From contig CACXXH010000048.1 of NCBI GenBank assembly GCA_902771595.1, forward strand, positions 1 to 39,080: a DNA stretch of 39,080 nt, in the 5' to 3' direction. The translations under genes and the position numbers were made by a program. Shown piece after piece: positions 24,326 to 33,645 of this stretch (position 1 is its first letter; every line of letters begins with the position of its first letter). Under the pieces are notes generated by a model. The model was not told the origin of the DNA. It made no database searches and saw only the letters and a list, made by a program, of their open reading frames with translations. Source of the DNA: Fibrobacter succinogenes (GTDB lineage: Bacteria; Fibrobacterota; Fibrobacteria; Fibrobacterales; Fibrobacteraceae).

Positions 24326-25703
24326 GCCAAGCCCAGTCCTTGATGCAGCGGACATAAGCGGGCTTATCCGCTCTTCTAGGCTCCAGCCTAGAGACGGTAT
24401 CGGTCATATAAACGGTCCATATACTTCTTCTGTCCCTAACTTTTTGATCCGGCCAGGAACTCCAGAAAGCCGTTATGCCGTTCCCCGATTTCTCCAACCA
24501 GGCTGAATCGTTCCACATAACAGTCGGGATAACATTCAACCCAAACGGATCGTCAAATCCTTTCAGGAACGTTACCGAATCCACGATATCCCATTCATCG
24601 TAATACGGAAGGTGCCAACCTTCAGGACATACCCCGCGCACCGAGGAATACTGATTGCAGAGTACATCACTGCCGCAATACCTTTTATTTTCGGAATACA
24701 AGTTCGCGCTGTCCATCGCGGCACTCCACAAATACAGTCTCCCGTATTTTTCGCAGTTTTCAAGAGAATCGTTAATACAGAAACTGCTAGAGTCAAGTTT
24801 TTTCGTTTTCTGCATATAGCGGAAATTCAGGTTCTCGGCCATCCACCACTGATCACCAACTTTCACAGTCTTGTAGACATGTCCGTCACGTTCGTCAGTC
24901 AGAGTACCGTATTCGCAGTTATCTTCATTCAAACTCTTGCAGCGCTTTATATAACTCGTCGGAACCTTGCATGACGGAATCACGCTTGTCTTCCCAACTT
25001 TTTCGCCCCCTCTATCTCCCTTGATGCATCGGACCGACCACCGCTGATCCGATAAATTGAAATATGCATCCTGGTGGTAATAGCCACTTGCCGAATCACC
25101 CAACATAAGAACATATTGAACCTGCCAGCCGTTTTCATCTTCGCCTATGGTAGAGGTCAAAAAGCCTCTCATGTGTTCTTCCCCGATATAAAGAGCATTA
25201 AAACCATATGCATCCAAACCAGCACCGGTATTGCCAAAAAAGACTCTCCTCGCGCCGAGAACAAGGCCCGCAATGGAATCCCCACCAACAGCAGCAATCA
25301 GAGTATCAAACTCCTGTACAGACGGCACATGCCAGCCATAGGGACAAGGACTTGTCCATTCTGGGCCATACTTCCATCCCGCTTTATAGCAATTCTCCCC
25401 ATCGCAACAGGTTTGCACACGGCCCACATCCAAATTTTCAGCCATCCACCACTGATTGCCAATTTTCACGGTCCTGTAAACGAATCTGTTCCGATTGTCC
25501 ATCAACGTACCGTATTCGCAATTATCCTCGGTTTCAGTTTTGCAGGGCGGCAGCACCTCTACTGATAACTTATTATCACTGCTTGAAGATCCTTCTTGAG
25601 CAGTCTCCCCCATATCACTTGGATTTTCACAAGCGCTGTTGCTGCAAGCGGTCAAAAGACCGATTGAAAAAAGCATAGCAAGCATGCAAGGCAATTTTTT
25701 CAT
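24312..25703 (-). CDS. FISUMP-domain lipoprotein (third of tandem set)
   Basis: Encodes 463 residues. The N-terminus is a lipoprotein signal (GLLTAC, Cys20) followed by a serine-rich linker. Two FISUMP domains (TIGR02145 type) follow: about 60-240, with VYRTVKIGNQWWMAENLD, PCPYGWHVPS and WSVRCIKGD; and about 265-463, with VYKTVKVGDQWWMAENLNF, YGRLYLWSAAMDS, VCPEGWHLPYYDEW and a final YVRCIKDW. Each domain has many Cys, Trp and Gly residues. The domain is abundant in Fibrobacter; function not established, but surface location and paralogy suggest adhesion or envelope roles. The gene is 36 bases after the previous paralogue, with GGAGA before the ATG. Its end overlaps the lyase pseudogene. Confidence 0.9.
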   Translation of the reverse strand: MKKLPCMLAMLFSIGLLTACSNSACENPSDMGETAQEGSSSSDNKLSVEVLPPCKTETEDNCEYGTLMDNRNRFVYRTVKIGNQWWMAENLDVGRVQTCCDGENCYKAGWKYGPEWTSPCPYGWHVPSVQEFDTLIAAVGGDSIAGLVLGARRVFFGNTGAGLDAYGFNALYIGEEHMRGFLTSTIGEDENGWQVQYVLMLGDSASGYYHQDAYFNLSDQRWSVRCIKGDRGGEKVGKTSVIPSCKVPTSYIKRCKSLNEDNCEYGTLTDERDGHVYKTVKVGDQWWMAENLNFRYMQKTKKLDSSSFCINDSLENCEKYGRLYLWSAAMDSANLYSENKRYCGSDVLCNQYSSVRGVCPEGWHLPYYDEWDIVDSVTFLKGFDDPFGLNVIPTVMWNDSAWLEKSGNGITAFWSSWPDQKVRDRRSIWTVYMTDTVSRLEPRRADKPAYVRCIKDWAWPTDP

Positions 25704-25739
25704 GACAGCATCTCCTACAAATACAACCTCAATTACGCA

Positions 25740-27224
25740 TCAGTCCTTGATGCAACGGACATAATTGGGATCTTCTTTGAGTCCCAACTGGTAATCAACC
25801 CCAATATATTCTTCATCTGTCCCCAATGAGAAAACATACGCAAACTCATACGAAGGCGTATAATCGCTCAACGTTGAACTCCAGAACACCCCCGAAAACG
25901 CGTTAAATCCAAACCGATTCGTGCCGCTAGGCCCATAATCGCCCCAGCTTTCCTCAGACATCAGCATATAACCATTATAACTGTGTTCGCCGCTGGCATC
26001 CCTATTGTAATACTCATAAAACATATTAGGCGCTGTTCCCCTAAACAGTGTGTTCCATTCGTCTTTACTCGGGATATGCCAACCCGCAGGGCATACGCCC
26101 CGTGCCGGAGATTCCGGAGCACAAGGCGCTCCATAGCCGCACCCTTCAGCATTTGTAGAGTACAACGCCGCACTATCCATCGCGGCGCTCCACAAATAAA
26201 GCCTTCCGTATTTTTCGCAATACGCAAGTGAGTCTTTCAGACAGAAACTGCTTGAATCCAACGAATCCGTCTTTTGCAGATAACGGAAATTCAGGTTTTC
26301 GGCCATCCACCACTGGTCTCCTATTTTCACAGTCTTGTAGACCTGCCCGTCACGTTCGTCCGTCAGTGTTCCATACTCACAATGGTCTTCTTTCGAATTC
26401 CTGCAACGGTCCAGAATGGTATCGGTAGTTAAACTATTGCACGGAAGTTCTATTCCATGGGAAATTTTAGGAGCCGCAGTCGTATTCTTGACGCAACGAG
26501 CATGCAACTTAACTCTCGTTTCCCATTCACTCACAAGAGAGACTCTAGCCAACGTATCTCCCCACCACAAAGCATACCTAGCATTCTTATACATATCTGC
26601 ATCAGAATCATTTTCAAAGGCTGTATCCGAGACATCGGTAGAACTCCAGAATGATCTTTCAAGTTGGGGATGAGCCCAATATTCTCCATACACCCTAACG
26701 GCAGAAAAGCCATAATCATCGGTCCCTGCCGGGCAGTTTTTGCAATCGTAAAGATTGCTGGAACCGAGCACTCGCCCCGCAACAGAATCTCCACCCACCA
26801 TGGCTATCAGGGTTCTGAATTCGGCTTTTGATGGCAAGTGCCAACCTGCAGGGCACGCGTTCTGGACTTCTTTACTGCCATAAGCGCGGCCAGGCCTTAT
26901 GCAATCGTCACTCACACAGCAATTCTTATAAGAACTTCCGTAATTCATGTTCTCGGCAGTCCACCACTGGTCACCAATTTTCACCGTTTTATAGACCTGA
27001 CCATCGCGCTCATCCACCACGGAACCATACTCGCAATTATCCTCGCTCTCCGTTTTACATGGTGGCACAACGCCGTCAGACTGTTCGCTGGAACTCTCTA
27101 TCGTCGCACTGCTTGAAGATCCAGAAGGTCCGGATTCATCGGAATTCCCGGACACGCTGTTGCTGCAGGCAGCAACAAAGCATAATGCAAATAGCAAAGC
27201 GGTTATACGTGGCGCATTTTTCAT
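25740..27224 (-). CDS. FISUMP-domain lipoprotein (second of tandem set)
   Basis: Encodes 494 residues from ATG 27224, chosen because it begins the lipoprotein signal MKNAPRITALLFALCFVAAC (Cys20) and has GGAGATGG upstream; the longer frame to 27257 adds a non-signal lead. A serine-rich linker precedes two FISUMP domains (about 70-255 and 285-494), each with VYKTVKIGDQWW(T/M)AEN, a CPAGWHLPS or CPAGWHIPS motif and a terminal ARCVKN or YVRCIKD. Compared with its neighbours it has an extended middle part of each domain. The gene lies between two paralogues with equal 36-base gaps, pointing to duplication. Function unknown; a surface-exposed lipoprotein is likely. Confidence 0.9.
   Translation of the reverse strand: MKNAPRITALLFALCFVAACSNSVSGNSDESGPSGSSSSATIESSSEQSDGVVPPCKTESEDNCEYGSVVDERDGQVYKTVKIGDQWWTAENMNYGSSYKNCCVSDDCIRPGRAYGSKEVQNACPAGWHLPSKAEFRTLIAMVGGDSVAGRVLGSSNLYDCKNCPAGTDDYGFSAVRVYGEYWAHPQLERSFWSSTDVSDTAFENDSDADMYKNARYALWWGDTLARVSLVSEWETRVKLHARCVKNTTAAPKISHGIELPCNSLTTDTILDRCRNSKEDHCEYGTLTDERDGQVYKTVKIGDQWWMAENLNFRYLQKTDSLDSSSFCLKDSLAYCEKYGRLYLWSAAMDSAALYSTNAEGCGYGAPCAPESPARGVCPAGWHIPSKDEWNTLFRGTAPNMFYEYYNRDASGEHSYNGYMLMSEESWGDYGPSGTNRFGFNAFSGVFWSSTLSDYTPSYEFAYVFSLGTDEEYIGVDYQLGLKEDPNYVRCIKD
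26949..27022. repeat. Near-identical segment shared by two FISUMP genes
   Basis: These 74 bases match 28449-28522 in direct orientation with two substitutions (at 26979 and 27009), exactly 1500 bases apart. The segment encodes the conserved VYKTVKIGDQWWTAEN core. It is long enough to support recombination or gene conversion between the paralogues. Confidence 0.85.
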
Positions 27225-27260
27225 AGAACCATCTCCTGCAAAAATTTCTCTATACAAGCA

Positions 27261-28742
27261 TCAATCCTTTATGCAACGAACCGAGACCGCATTGTTTCCG
27301 CGGCAGAATTCCTTCCTCACGTAAATTCCCTGCTTTAAATAATAAACTACCCACGGACAACCATCTGTCCCTGAAGATGTCCAAAACATACCTATCGGGA
27401 TCGAGTCCTCCGCACTTAAAGAAGTCCAGCGATTACTAACCAACAACCCAGTAGAAACCATATTAAGTCCATATGCATCTTCTACATCATACATTTCACG
27501 GGCATTAGAATACTGATATCGCAAACGCCCAGATTCACTACTATTCGGAATATGCCAGCCCTCAGGGCATACTCCCCGAACCGGGAATGTCGGCGTACAG
27601 CCCGCTCCAGAACCACATCCTTTTCCATTTGCGGAATACATGCCCACGCTATCCATTGCGGCACTCCACAGATACAACCTCCCGTATTTTTCACAATATT
27701 CAGCAGAATCTTTATAGCAGAAACTACTTGAATCCAAGCTGTCGGTCGATTGCAAGTAGGCGTAGTTAAGGTTCTCAGCCATCCACCAACTGTAGCCGAT
27801 TTTCACCGTCTTGTAAACCTTCCCATCACGATTATCCGTCAGAGTGCCATATTCACAATTATCTTCCCCATTCTGCTTACAGATTTTGGGAATAAGATAA
27901 TCCCTACACATATAGGAACCAGGAGTAAGTCGCGACAAATCTGCTACATAAATTCTAGACACGTCACGATTGGGGGCCGTCGTATCATCCTTAACGCATC
28001 GTACCGGGTAACTATGACGATTATAACCATAATCATAATCTTCATCCGGCCAATAACGATGAATTTCAGTTGTCGTATCGTTTAGACAGACATAATACCT
28101 CTGATTTCCTGCAGCAACTTCCATCGTATCAACAGTTGATGTTGCGAAGCACAGCAATCCCTTTACTTTAGCGCTAAAATCCAGGACCGAGTGAACGGCA
28201 GTAAAGCCATAGGCATCCGTACCGACAAGAGAATCATACCAATTAGTTTTCCTATCGCGAAGCACCAAACCGGCAATAGAATCCCCACCCACCGTTGCAA
28301 ATAAGGTCTCGTATTCATGCACAGATGGCAGATGCCACCCTGACGGACATACGGCATTACTCGGAGCATCATAATTGATTCCCGGCTTATAACAATCCTC
28401 ACCACCCACACAGCAAGCCTTATATGGAGTACCATACCAATAAGCCAGGTTCTCGGCAGTCCACCACTGGTCACCAATCTTCACCGTTTTATAGACCTGA
28501 CCATCGCGTTCATCCACCACGGTGCCATATTCGCAGTTATCCTCGGTATCCGTCTTGCAAGGGGGCACAACTTCTATCGGTTGCTCACTTGAGCTTTCTA
28601 TTCCAGCGCTGCTCGAGGAACTTTCTATGTCCTGAGCAATTCCGGATTCATCCGCATATTCGGAAACACTGTTGCTGCAGGCGGCAACAAGGCCAAGTGA
28701 CAAAAGTACCAAAAGTATTGTAAATACCTTTTTCTTTTCCAT
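27261..28742 (-). CDS. FISUMP-domain lipoprotein (first of tandem set)
   Basis: Encodes 493 residues. Lipobox LVAAC at residues 18-22 (Cys22), then a serine-rich stretch, then two FISUMP domains: one with VYKTVKIGDQWWTAENLAYW and VCPSGWHLPSVHEYETL; the second with VYKTVKIGYSWWMAENLNY, YGRLYLWSAAMDSVGMYS, VCPEGWHIPNSSE and a C-terminal SVRCIKD. The first domain shares a 74-base stretch with two mismatches with the next paralogue. The ATG is 54 bases after the stop of the large lipoprotein gene on the same strand, so readthrough from it or a promoter in that gap may drive the trio. Confidence 0.9.
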   Translation of the reverse strand: MEKKKVFTILLVLLSLGLVAACSNSVSEYADESGIAQDIESSSSSAGIESSSEQPIEVVPPCKTDTEDNCEYGTVVDERDGQVYKTVKIGDQWWTAENLAYWYGTPYKACCVGGEDCYKPGINYDAPSNAVCPSGWHLPSVHEYETLFATVGGDSIAGLVLRDRKTNWYDSLVGTDAYGFTAVHSVLDFSAKVKGLLCFATSTVDTMEVAAGNQRYYVCLNDTTTEIHRYWPDEDYDYGYNRHSYPVRCVKDDTTAPNRDVSRIYVADLSRLTPGSYMCRDYLIPKICKQNGEDNCEYGTLTDNRDGKVYKTVKIGYSWWMAENLNYAYLQSTDSLDSSSFCYKDSAEYCEKYGRLYLWSAAMDSVGMYSANGKGCGSGAGCTPTFPVRGVCPEGWHIPNSSESGRLRYQYSNAREMYDVEDAYGLNMVSTGLLVSNRWTSLSAEDSIPIGMFWTSSGTDGCPWVVYYLKQGIYVRKEFCRGNNAVSVRCIKD

Positions 28743-28764
28743 AGCATCGTCTCGACAACCACTG

Positions 28765-28791
28765 CCTATAATATATACAGAAATCCGTCAA
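28765..28791 (-). promoter_or_regulatory. Candidate promoter for the FISUMP operon
   Basis: On the minus strand TTGACG (28791-28786) is followed after 15 bases by TATAGG (28770-28765), inside the 54-base gap before the first FISUMP gene. The spacing is short and the -10 weak (4 of 6), so this is only a candidate; the gene could also be read from upstream. Confidence 0.28.
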
Positions 28792-28796
28792 GACTG

Positions 28797-31628
28797 TTAT
28801 TCACCAAAATCAATATTCAAGGTTTTGATGAGAGAATCGATGCGGGCGGTCAACACAGCCGCTCCTGAATGACTCAAATGGCTATAATCGTTAGCCAAGT
28901 TGTCGCCATAGTCATGATTTCCCATCTTGTTTTCATCCATCAGAATGAAATTCGGGTACGTCTTATGCAATTCAGCCAATTCCTGGATAAGGGCCGGGGC
29001 TTCGCTCCTCCTGAGTCCCGCATACCCGTATGCACCGGTTTCTGCATACCTCGGATTTGTCGGGAAAATCACCCCTATCACATAGATATTCCTCTCTTTG
29101 CAAGTCTTGAGCAATTCAACGAACAGGTCAAAATTCGAGCGGTAAATAGACTCCCTTTTATCCATCCAGCAGGAATCCCCCGTAATCACCGGATCGCCCC
29201 ACCCGTGAGAAGCGGTACTGTGGAAGCCCTTCACCGGCCTTAATTTTTTCGCCATTTCCTGCGAGCCCGGGGAATCATATGTCAGCGAAGCCAATTTAGG
29301 CGGGAATGAATCTTTCCAAAAGTTATGGTTCATGTCATACACATATCCCGGATAAGATTTGTAGGCCTCATGGAAAATATTGTTGCTGTTATCTCCGGTA
29401 TTGGCGCCTCTATCCAAATCAATCGAAATAACGACGGCCTTCAGGTTCTTACAATGAGGCAACACGTAATTATAGAACAAGAAACTATGCGCATTGATAA
29501 CAGTCGCGGCAATTGCCATGTTTACCGCAAAAACGGGTTTGCGAAATTCATTCGGATTCACGCCGCGCAATGCTCTCGACGAGCCCAAGACAACCACATT
29601 AATAGAATTCCGATATTGCCACAGCAATTCCATCTTATAGCGATAATAGATATCGTTCGTGCTCGCGCCCGAAGAATTGTAATAGATTCCCGCGCTATCG
29701 GGATCAAGGACAAATTCGGTGCTGCCCGTATCGACAGGAGCGGAGTTCGCCTTTTTCACCCAAAGACACGGATGCCAGAGTTCCGCGCCCGAGACCAGTT
29801 TCAAGACGCTGCTATCGGAAGGGCTCACGAGCACAATTTTCGTATGCGCGCCGGCGATGTTCACAAGCGTCGCCACAATATTGGAGGTCTCGCCATCGCC
29901 CGCCCATTCGCTATGGTCAAACGTGTAGCCAGCGGGAGCCTTGAGCGTCTGCACCAGATTTCCGCTACTGTCGGCAACGAGGATGCGTTCATGTGTGGCG
30001 TAGCTTTCGCCAGCGAATTTACGGCCCAGTTTTCCACCGAAATCAAGGAACGCCGTACGTTTGGAACCATCCTGGGCAAGCGATGCATTGCAGGCCTGTG
30101 CACTGTCGTACCAGACAGCATCGCGGGCATCCTGCACAAGCGTAGAACCAGAATTTGCGATGCGGGTGCGAAGCAGCCGCGCTCCCGTAACGGCGAGCGT
30201 ATTGTCCTCGCTGATACCACCGTGGAAAGCACCGTCGAAGAGTTTTTTCGGCGCACCGAACTTGCCGCCAGCAAATTTCACCTGCCAGGTAGAAGTACTT
30301 TTGAACGCGGCATCATCCTTGTTGTTGCCCGCATCGGTCACGTAAACAATCACGGTATCGCCGTCCCCGAGCACGCGCCAGCGCGGGATGGCAGCGCTCT
30401 CGACATCGAGTTTCACAAGATTGGAGCCTTCCTTATTCAGGTTGCGCACGTAAAGCTCGGACTTGCCGGCAACACCTTCGGGCTTGGTGCAGAAGGCAAC
30501 CCACATCCCGTCAGGAGAAACATCTGGGTGGAAGACCTCCATGTCGTCTTCAATTTCGGTTACGGACAAATTTACTTCGTTGTAGTCTATATAGGCGAGG
30601 TTCCCGCTGATATCGTTGCGGAAAGCGAGAATCATTTTGAAAGACCCAGTAAGCGCCTTCAGCGACGCCGCGCTCGCAAGCGGCGTGACTATACTGCTCA
30701 CCACTCTCCCGTCGGTACCAAGCCAAACCGGGTCCGGGATAAATCCGAAAGCAAGCCTGAATCCCAAGCGTTCAGCGCGGGTCGAAGCCACCACGGTGTA
30801 TTCGTCCCCGCGGGCAACGACATTCATTTCGGAAGCCCTATCGGAGAAATAGCCGCCCTTCAGCACGCGTTCCCCAAGGGCGCCCCCGTCAGGCGCTCCG
30901 ACGTAGTTCGTGACTATCGTATCGCAAAAAACGCCGGCCCAGTCATTCACCCATTCCTTCACGTTACCCGCGAGGTCGCAGAATCCGAGGGAATCCGCAC
31001 CCGCACTACAGACAGCATGCGCACGGTATTCCGAATTGTCCGCATTCCAGCTTCTGTTTTCAGGATCCCAACCTTGCGACGCCGCAAACACCCATTCCGC
31101 CTCCGTCGGCAGGCGGTACGCAACAACCTCAGGATGAAACGAGAATCCTTCCAAATTCGTGCAGTGTCCTTCGGTGTCGTATACCGCATTACTGTAAGTA
31201 TAGGCCGTATCGCGACTTTCGAACTTGCCCTTGGCATTCGCAAAGAGCACTGCATCATAGTAAGTAACATTGGAGAGCGGCAGGCTGTCGCTTTCGCACG
31301 TCCCGAAATCCTTAAGGCCGGTCTTCTTCGCTAGTTCGCGGTATTCCCCGCAGGTCACCTCATGTACATCGAGATTGAAATCGTAGTCCAAAACAACCTT
31401 CATGGCAGGACGTTCCGAAGGTCTGTACTTGGTGTCGTCAGTACCGAGCGTCACCGTTCCGCCATGAACAAGAATCATTCCCTCTATTTCGGGCAAGTCC
31501 TCAAAAGCGCTAAAACCAGACGACTCGCTTGACTCTGGCGACTCTTCATCATACGGAATCGGCGTCTCGCTGTTACTACAAGCGAAAAAAAGCACTGAAA
31601 ACATTGACACCGCAAGCGAGAACCTCAT
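28797..31628 (-). CDS. Lipoprotein with formylglycine-enzyme-like, beta-propeller and SGNH-hydrolase domains
   Basis: Encodes 943 residues. A lipoprotein-type signal (SVLFFAC, Cys17) and a Ser/Glu linker precede three domains. Residues about 50-330 have the FGE-sulfatase fold (YRLPTEAEWVFAASQGW, GFCDLAGNVKEWVNDW, RVLKGGYFSD), but the cysteine pair that makes formylglycine synthases active is absent. Residues about 330-640 look like TolB/WD-type propeller blades (VSPDGMWVAFCTK). Residues about 660-943 form an SGNH-like hydrolase: VVVLGSSRALRGVN (Ser684 likely nucleophile) and NDYSHLSHSGA (Asp914, His917). A role in glycan acetylation or deacetylation at the surface is plausible but inferred. 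The gene is divergent from the heparinase-family pseudogene. Confidence 0.82.
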   Translation of the reverse strand: MRFSLAVSMFSVLFFACSNSETPIPYDEESPESSESSGFSAFEDLPEIEGMILVHGGTVTLGTDDTKYRPSERPAMKVVLDYDFNLDVHEVTCGEYRELAKKTGLKDFGTCESDSLPLSNVTYYDAVLFANAKGKFESRDTAYTYSNAVYDTEGHCTNLEGFSFHPEVVAYRLPTEAEWVFAASQGWDPENRSWNADNSEYRAHAVCSAGADSLGFCDLAGNVKEWVNDWAGVFCDTIVTNYVGAPDGGALGERVLKGGYFSDRASEMNVVARGDEYTVVASTRAERLGFRLAFGFIPDPVWLGTDGRVVSSIVTPLASAASLKALTGSFKMILAFRNDISGNLAYIDYNEVNLSVTEIEDDMEVFHPDVSPDGMWVAFCTKPEGVAGKSELYVRNLNKEGSNLVKLDVESAAIPRWRVLGDGDTVIVYVTDAGNNKDDAAFKSTSTWQVKFAGGKFGAPKKLFDGAFHGGISEDNTLAVTGARLLRTRIANSGSTLVQDARDAVWYDSAQACNASLAQDGSKRTAFLDFGGKLGRKFAGESYATHERILVADSSGNLVQTLKAPAGYTFDHSEWAGDGETSNIVATLVNIAGAHTKIVLVSPSDSSVLKLVSGAELWHPCLWVKKANSAPVDTGSTEFVLDPDSAGIYYNSSGASTNDIYYRYKMELLWQYRNSINVVVLGSSRALRGVNPNEFRKPVFAVNMAIAATVINAHSFLFYNYVLPHCKNLKAVVISIDLDRGANTGDNSNNIFHEAYKSYPGYVYDMNHNFWKDSFPPKLASLTYDSPGSQEMAKKLRPVKGFHSTASHGWGDPVITGDSCWMDKRESIYRSNFDLFVELLKTCKERNIYVIGVIFPTNPRYAETGAYGYAGLRRSEAPALIQELAELHKTYPNFILMDENKMGNHDYGDNLANDYSHLSHSGAAVLTARIDSLIKTLNIDFGE

Positions 31629-31669
31629 TTAGGACTCCTTTCCATCCAAAAGTAATATATATTTATTAC

Positions 31670-33624
31670 GTGAGTATTTCCTGGTATATAAAAAGACTGC
31701 AAACATTCTCGGCGGGGGAAATTTTCTACCGTATACGTCAACGGTTCCGTACGCATGTGCTGGACTGGATCAAGCTCGACGAGAGCGATTTTACGCATTC
31801 TAAGCCGACGAGAGCGATTTTACGCATTCTAAGCCGGATTGTTCGATTATCTCGGATTCGAACGCCCACAACTTCTATCCGATTTTCGAATCCAGCGTGG
31901 ATATATTCAAGGATATAGACTGGCATCTGGACGTATCGACGGGCAAGCATTTTCCCAAAACATTTTCGCACAAGATTGACATCCGCAGCGACAAATACGG
32001 AAGCGCGAAGCACGTGTGGGAAGTAAACCGCCAGCAGTTCCTATTGCATATCGCATGGCTCTACAAGACTACGGGCCAGCACAAGTATCTGGTACTTTAC
32101 TGCCATCACCTCGGAATGTGGAGGGACGCAAATCCCTATCTGGTCGGAGTCAACTGGTACAGCAACATAGAAGTAAACCTGCGCCTGATAAACTGGTTCT
32201 TCGGCTGGGAAGTTCTGGACATAGACAACCTCCGCAAGAAAGACCCGATTGTAGAAGAATTTATTGCCGAAATCTGGACGCCCCTTATTTGCGACCATGC
32301 GGATTTTTCGTATAACCATCCGTCTTTTTATTCTTCGGCGAACAACCACCTGGTGGCAGAATACGCCGGGCTGTTTGTCGCGGCATGCAAGTGGCAAATT
32401 CCGCACCAGAAGGCGCGACTGGATTATGCGCGCAAGGGGCTCGAACGCGAAATCCTCAAGCAGAATACGCCCGAGGGCGTGAACCGCGAAGAGGCCGCGG
32501 AATACATCCAGTTCATCGACGACTTCTTCTTGATTGCGGCGGTCGCAGGTCGCCGCTACGGAATCAAATTTTCCGAAGCGTACAATAAACGACTTCATGC
32601 CATGGCCGAATACATGAACGCCATGTTGGACATGAACTGCAATTACCCGATGTACGGTGACGGCGACGACGGGTTCGTGCTGCGTCCCGATGCGGGCGGG
32701 CATTTCAACAACTTCAAGTCGCTGCTCGTTTCATTCGCGACATACTTCGGTGATCCCTCGTTCAAGCGCGCGGGCCTTGCCTGGGACGAAAAGAACGAAA
32801 TCCTCTTCGGGCAGGAAGGCCGCAGAAAATTCGAGGCCCTCCCCACTGCTCCCGCCGTTCGGGACAAGAACAAGTTCTTCGCGGAGAGCGGGCACTTTAT
32901 TTTCCGGAAGGTGGAAACCACCACCACGACGGGAAACGCACAGGGTTCTACCGGCACCGCGATTCACGAAACGTACATGCATTTCGATGCCGCGCCGCTG
33001 GGCTACCTGAGCATAGCCGCGCATGGGCATGCCGACGCGCTCTCGTTCATACTGCATGTGGACGGCAATCCCGTAATCGTAGATCCGGGCACGTTCACCT
33101 ACCACACCCACAGGGAACTCAGGAATTACTTTGTCAGCACTCTTGCGCACAATACGGTATGCGTGAACGGCAAAAACCAGGCCGAACAGGCGGGCCCGAC
33201 GCTGTGGCTCAAGCACTACAAGGCGAAGGTCATCTCTTGCGACAAGGCGCAGGGCGTTGTCGAGGCGACCCATGACGGGTACGCTTCCGAAGGCGTTTCT
33301 CATACGCGCCGCATAGAATTCAACCGCGATGCCGAAGAGTTCGTCATTACCGACACTCTGCGCTGCGACCGCAAATCATCCCTCGAGATTCCGTTCCATC
33401 TGCATCCGTCGGCGACAGTGACGTTGAACGGCGCGGCAGCGGAAATCTCCGTACCGGGAAGCCGCCGCGTGGCTATGGAACTCGACCCGAAACTCATCTA
33501 CGAAATTCGGGAAGACGGCTGGTATTCGGAACACTTCGGCGAGAAGGTTCCGGCGAAATACCTTTATGCGAAAACGGAATGTTCGGGATCCGCAGAATTT
33601 GTCACCCGTTTAAAAGTGCTTTAG
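31670..33624 (+). pseudogene. Heparinase II/III-family polysaccharide lyase, frameshifted by a 29-bp duplication
   Basis: The upstream frame starts at GTG 31670 (VSISWYIKRLQTFSAGEIFYRIRQ), the standard N-terminus of this family. After the duplication it misreads and stops at 31918. With one repeat unit removed the frame reads on through SKPDCSIISDSNAHNFYPIF into VDIFKDIDWHLD and to 33624, giving about 641 residues. The rest shows an alpha/alpha-toroid (FSYNHPSFYSSANNHLVAEYAG, NREEAAEYIQFIDDFF) and the C-terminal beta-sandwich (AAHGHADALSFILHVDGNPVIVDPGTFTYH, LAHNTVCVNG). The family cleaves uronic-acid-containing polysaccharides. An internal GTG at 31897 could still yield a protein lacking the N-terminus. 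No signal peptide is evident. Divergent from the 943-residue lipoprotein gene. Confidence 0.9.
31777..31836 (+). repeat. Perfect 29-bp tandem duplication inside a lyase gene
   Basis: Two adjacent identical 29-base units occupy 31777-31805 and 31806-31834, followed by two more matching bases. As 29 is not a multiple of three, the duplication shifts the reading frame. Removing one unit joins the upstream and downstream frames exactly (see the surrounding gene). Confidence 0.95.
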
Positions 33625-33645
33625 AAAAAAACGGAAAAGCCTAAA

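Noticed and set aside
29325..31334. 669-codon plus-strand frame opposite the 943-residue lipoprotein
   Set aside because: The minus-strand protein has three recognisable domains and a lipoprotein signal; this frame has none.
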